A DNA stretch of 64,000 bases, taken from Treponemataceae bacterium (lineage in GTDB: Bacteria > Spirochaetota > Spirochaetia > Treponematales > Treponemataceae). Shown here piece after piece: positions 61,650 to 64,000 of this stretch. Every line of letters begins with the position of its first letter. Positions within the stretch are counted from its first letter, which is position 1. Location: assembly GCA_024402435.1 (NCBI GenBank), contig JAKSTU010000003.1:1-64000 (forward strand), given 5' to 3'. The position numbers and the translations under genes were made by a program. The notes under the pieces were generated by a model. It made no database searches. It had not been told where the DNA came from and saw nothing but the letters and a program-made list of their open reading frames with translations.

Positions 61650-61679
61650 AACCGGCAAATTTCCTTCTGCCGTATAGTT

Positions 61680-61708
61680 TGGACAACAAGAACAACTTGT
61701 GCTATAAT
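61680..61708 (+). promoter_or_regulatory. HD-GYP gene promoter, leaderless spacing
   Basis: TGGACA (61680-61685), a 17-bp spacer and perfect TATAAT (61703-61708) end 6 nt before ATG 61715. Confidence 0.65.
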
Positions 61709-61714
61709 GACGGA

Positions 61715-62920
61715 ATGAATCAGTCCAGCACTTCAAGTATTAAGAACGCCCAAAGACGCTCTCTTGTCTATCTTTTTTTCGCCATAATCAGTGTTGTTTT
61801 TCTGTGTGTTCTGGCTTTTTCAAATTCTGCAGAAAAAACAACGACCCATGTTCCTATGGCTGTTCTTAACAGCAATTCTGATGTTTCTGTTTCTTTTGAA
61901 CGTCATCCTACAAAACAGTGGACCGATGCCGGAAGTACTCTGCTGGGAGCTCAGTATGACGGTGTTCTCAAAAACGTATCACAGAACGAAATTCTCGGTT
62001 GGAAACTGGAGATTGAAGTTCCGCCCGAATCATATATTGACAGTTCCTGGAACGGTCAGTTCGAACTGAAAGACGGAATTCTCAAAATTACTTCTGCTGA
62101 TTTCAACAATGATATTCCCGGCGGTGATTCAGTTACATTCGGCTGTATCATGTATACTCCGGCTTCGTACAAATCTGCTTCTGCTACAGTAAAAATTGAG
62201 TATTACAGCAGATTTGTGTTCCGCGGTTCCACTCTTTACTGGATTATTTTCTTTCTGCTGTTTGCTTCCTTTATTGCATGTTCTACGGTTTTCCTGATGA
62301 TGTTCAGAATCAACAGGTTGCGTGCAATTCAGCAGCGGGACAAAGACTTCATTGACAGTACGATACGGCTTGTTGCAAACACTGTTGAAGTAAAAGACTC
62401 ATACACCCGCGGACATTCAATACGTGTAGGTTCATACGCACGCAAAATCGGTGAAGCACTGGGACTGCCGGAAAAAGAACTGGACAATCTTTATTATGCG
62501 GCTTTGCTTCATGACGTAGGAAAAATCGGTATTCCCGATGCAATTCTGCTGAAGCCCGGACGTTTGAACACCAGTGAAATTGAGGTCATGCATTCACACG
62601 CAAACTTGGGCGGTGACATTCTTGCTGATTTTACCCAGGTGCCCGGAATTGTGAACATTGTGCGGCATCATCATGAACGCTATGACGGAGCCGGTTATCC
62701 TGACAATCTTGAGGGAATAAAGATTCCGTATTTTTCAAGAATTATCTGTATTGCAGACAGTTTTGATGCAATGACTTCTGTCCGCTGTTATCATTCCAAA
62801 ATGTCCATTGAGGATGTTGTTGAAGAAATCAAGAAATGTTCTGGTACTCAGTTCGATCCTGAACTTGCGGAACTTGTGATTAAGCTTGTAGAAAAAGGCG
62901 ATTTCCTGGAAGAAGAATAA
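61715..62920 (+). CDS. Membrane HD-GYP c-di-GMP phosphodiesterase
   Basis: The 401-residue protein should hydrolyse c-di-GMP. A transmembrane helix near residues 12-33 is followed by a ~130-residue extracytoplasmic region with a carbohydrate-binding-like beta fold (NVSQNEILGWKLEIEVPPES, DSSWNGQFELKDGILKITSA), a second helix near 170-195, and the HD-GYP domain: RGHSIRVGSYARKIGEALGL, LLHDVGKIGIPDAIL (HD near 266) and HHHERYDGAGYPDNL (GYP near 317). Catalytic residues appear intact. ATG 61715 is chosen over 61679 from promoter spacing. The ectodomain resembles a family 2-type cellulose-binding module, so it may sense polysaccharide; this is a guess. Confidence 0.9.
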   Translation: MNQSSTSSIKNAQRRSLVYLFFAIISVVFLCVLAFSNSAEKTTTHVPMAVLNSNSDVSVSFERHPTKQWTDAGSTLLGAQYDGVLKNVSQNEILGWKLEIEVPPESYIDSSWNGQFELKDGILKITSADFNNDIPGGDSVTFGCIMYTPASYKSASATVKIEYYSRFVFRGSTLYWIIFFLLFASFIACSTVFLMMFRINRLRAIQQRDKDFIDSTIRLVANTVEVKDSYTRGHSIRVGSYARKIGEALGLPEKELDNLYYAALLHDVGKIGIPDAILLKPGRLNTSEIEVMHSHANLGGDILADFTQVPGIVNIVRHHHERYDGAGYPDNLEGIKIPYFSRIICIADSFDAMTSVRCYHSKMSIEDVVEEIKKCSGTQFDPELAELVIKLVEKGDFLEEE

Positions 62921-63044
62921 TTCTGATTTAGAGAGCTGTGAATCCGTTTGAATATTGTATGTTCCTGGAGCTCTTTCCGCTGCTGTTTATAGTTGATTAC
63001 ATACTTTTAAAATACACTTTTTCAGTCTTATACTTAAAAACTTG
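62921..63044. other. Intergenic region after HD-GYP gene
   Basis: A weak AGAGCT / AGCTCT inverted repeat with a long loop (about 62932-62974) is followed by TTTCC. It may be a poor terminator. The remaining DNA is AT-rich and leads into the ATPase promoter. No gene is seen. Confidence 0.35.
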
Positions 63045-63073
63045 TTGTTTTTGTAAACTTTTTCAGTTAAAAT
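63045..63073 (+). promoter_or_regulatory. Promoter of DUF4143-type ATPase, leaderless spacing
   Basis: TTGTTT (63045-63050), a 17-bp spacer and TAAAAT (63068-63073) end 7 nt before ATG 63081. Confidence 0.6.
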
Positions 63074-63080
63074 ACTAAAT

Positions 63081-64000
63081 ATGAAAGAAGAAGTTGAAGT
63101 TTTTAGGCCGCTGTTTTTAGAGAATCTCAAAAAATTCAAAGATGAAAACATCATAAAAATTCTTTGTGGTGTTCGCCGCTGCGGAAAGTCTACAATACTG
63201 AAAACATACAAAAACGAACTGTTGTCTCTTGGTGCAAAACCTGCCAATATTATCGAACGTTTATATTCTTCAATGGATTATGAATCAGGATTTTCAGCTT
63301 CTCAGATGAATGAAGATCTGCTTGCTTCAATAGAAAAGGCTGATAAAAATCAGAAAATCTATCTTCTGCTGGATGAAGTTCAGGAAGTAGAAAATTGGGA
63401 AAAATGCATCAATTCACTTTTTGAGAATTACAATGTTGATATTTATGTAACAGGTTCAAATTCAAAACTTTTATCATCTGAAATTTCAACTTACCTGACC
63501 GGGCGTTTTGTACTGATTCCTGTTTATACCCTTTCGTTTGCAGAGTATGTTGAGTTTAAGAAAACTTATATTCCGTCTCTACAAAATGAAACTATGGAAA
63601 CTTATTTTGATTTATATCTTAAATCCGGCGGATTTCCTTTTATTGCAAAAACCAATCATACTCAGGAAGAAAATTTTCAGATTATTGATGGAATTTATTC
63701 AACTGTAGTAACACGGGACATTTCAAAACGGCACAATATTTCGAACCTTGACATGTTCAACAGAGTTGTCCGTTTTGTATTGGAAAATCTGGGTAAAAAT
63801 TTCAGCGCAAAAACTATTTTTGATTTTTTCAAAAGTCAGCACCGTTCAATTGCCATTGAAACAATTTATAATTATCTTGCATGGTTGGAAGAGGCGTTTA
63901 TAGTTTATCGCTGTAACCGTTATGACATTCAGGGAAAAGAAGTTTTAAAGACCCAGGAAAAATATTACCTTTCAGACATCGGTTTTAAATACAGCCAGTT
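63081..64000 (+). CDS. AAA ATPase of the DUF4143 type (partial)
   Basis: The first ~306 residues of an AAA-family protein are present; the gene runs off the right edge. MKEEVEVFRPLF leads to IIKILCGVRRCGKSTIL (Walker A, near residue 35), YLLLDEVQEVENWEK (Walker B) and DIYVTGSNSKLLSSEISTYL (sensor), then SFAEYVEFKK and the start of the C-terminal DUF4143 domain with YFDLYLKSGGFPF. Such proteins are widespread in bacteria and archaea with unclear roles. The reading frame is continuous. Base composition is more AT-rich than its neighbours, which may indicate later acquisition. Confidence 0.9.
   Translation, partial: MKEEVEVFRPLFLENLKKFKDENIIKILCGVRRCGKSTILKTYKNELLSLGAKPANIIERLYSSMDYESGFSASQMNEDLLASIEKADKNQKIYLLLDEVQEVENWEKCINSLFENYNVDIYVTGSNSKLLSSEISTYLTGRFVLIPVYTLSFAEYVEFKKTYIPSLQNETMETYFDLYLKSGGFPFIAKTNHTQEENFQIIDGIYSTVVTRDISKRHNISNLDMFNRVVRFVLENLGKNFSAKTIFDFFKSQHRSIAIETIYNYLAWLEEAFIVYRCNRYDIQGKEVLKTQEKYYLSDIGFKYSQ

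Overview
The window looks like chromosomal DNA of a host-associated, carbohydrate-fermenting spirochaete close to Treponema. This is inference, not a database match. It rests on LL-diaminopimelate aminotransferase, an alanyl-tRNA synthetase that ends after the editing domain, citramalate synthase, PPi-type pyruvate phosphate dikinase, several predicted lipoproteins, and two solute-binding proteins that begin with a leader ending in FAGGKK. There are 48 complete genes or coding regions that I accept, one partial gene at the right edge and one tRNA. No prophage, transposase, CRISPR array or rRNA was seen.

Layout. 0-5.3 kb: a dispersed repeat, an M18 aminopeptidase, and a divergent EAL phosphodiesterase / DUF975 membrane protein / YigZ operon. 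5.3-12.7 kb: the glucuronate-branch genes uxuB-uxuA, a PutP-type Na+ symporter behind a long structured leader, a MATE exporter and a DUF362 ferredoxin-like protein. 12.7-21 kb: a 41-bp tandem repeat, an unknown PAP2-like protein, murJ, and an operon of class III cyclase, large coiled-coil membrane protein and second MATE protein. 21-25.6 kb (minus strand): purA and an ABC transporter of the TrpXYZ type. 25.9-32.1 kb: galE, an M20 peptidase, and three overlapping lipoprotein genes (LpoB-like, COG3014-like, LPP20-like) coupled to a GH43 glycosidase. 32-40 kb: xylB, an exported protein, dapL and a sugar ABC transporter. 40-48.5 kb: an NlpC/P60 protein with a barrel-like tail, an acyl-CoA synthetase with its XRE-cupin regulator, tRNA-Cys, trxB, an exported NagZ-type GH3, a GNAT and groES. 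48.5-59 kb (minus strand): a TPR protein, nusB, a SurA-like chaperone, alaS, ppdK and a GH3 glucosidase. 59-64 kb: an RluA-type enzyme, cimA, an HD-GYP protein and a partial DUF4143 ATPase.

How the genes work together. Hexuronate (uxuAB), xylulose (xylB), arabinoside/xyloside (GH43), beta-glucoside (GH3) and ABC sugar uptake genes point to plant-polysaccharide breakdown. ppdK may serve PPi-linked glycolysis. EAL and HD-GYP proteins imply c-di-GMP signalling, and the class III cyclase implies cAMP signalling. murJ, dapL, the LpoB-like protein, the NagZ-type enzyme and the NlpC/P60 protein serve the cell wall.

The most striking pattern is regulatory. Fourteen start sites have a -10 hexamer that ends only 6-8 nt before the start codon, and in thirteen of them a -35-like hexamer lies 17 bp further upstream. 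These mRNAs would have essentially no 5' leader. Other genes carry ordinary Shine-Dalgarno sequences. The second point of interest is the roughly 290-nt structured leader before the PutP-type symporter, which ends in a terminator-like hairpin just before the ribosome binding site.
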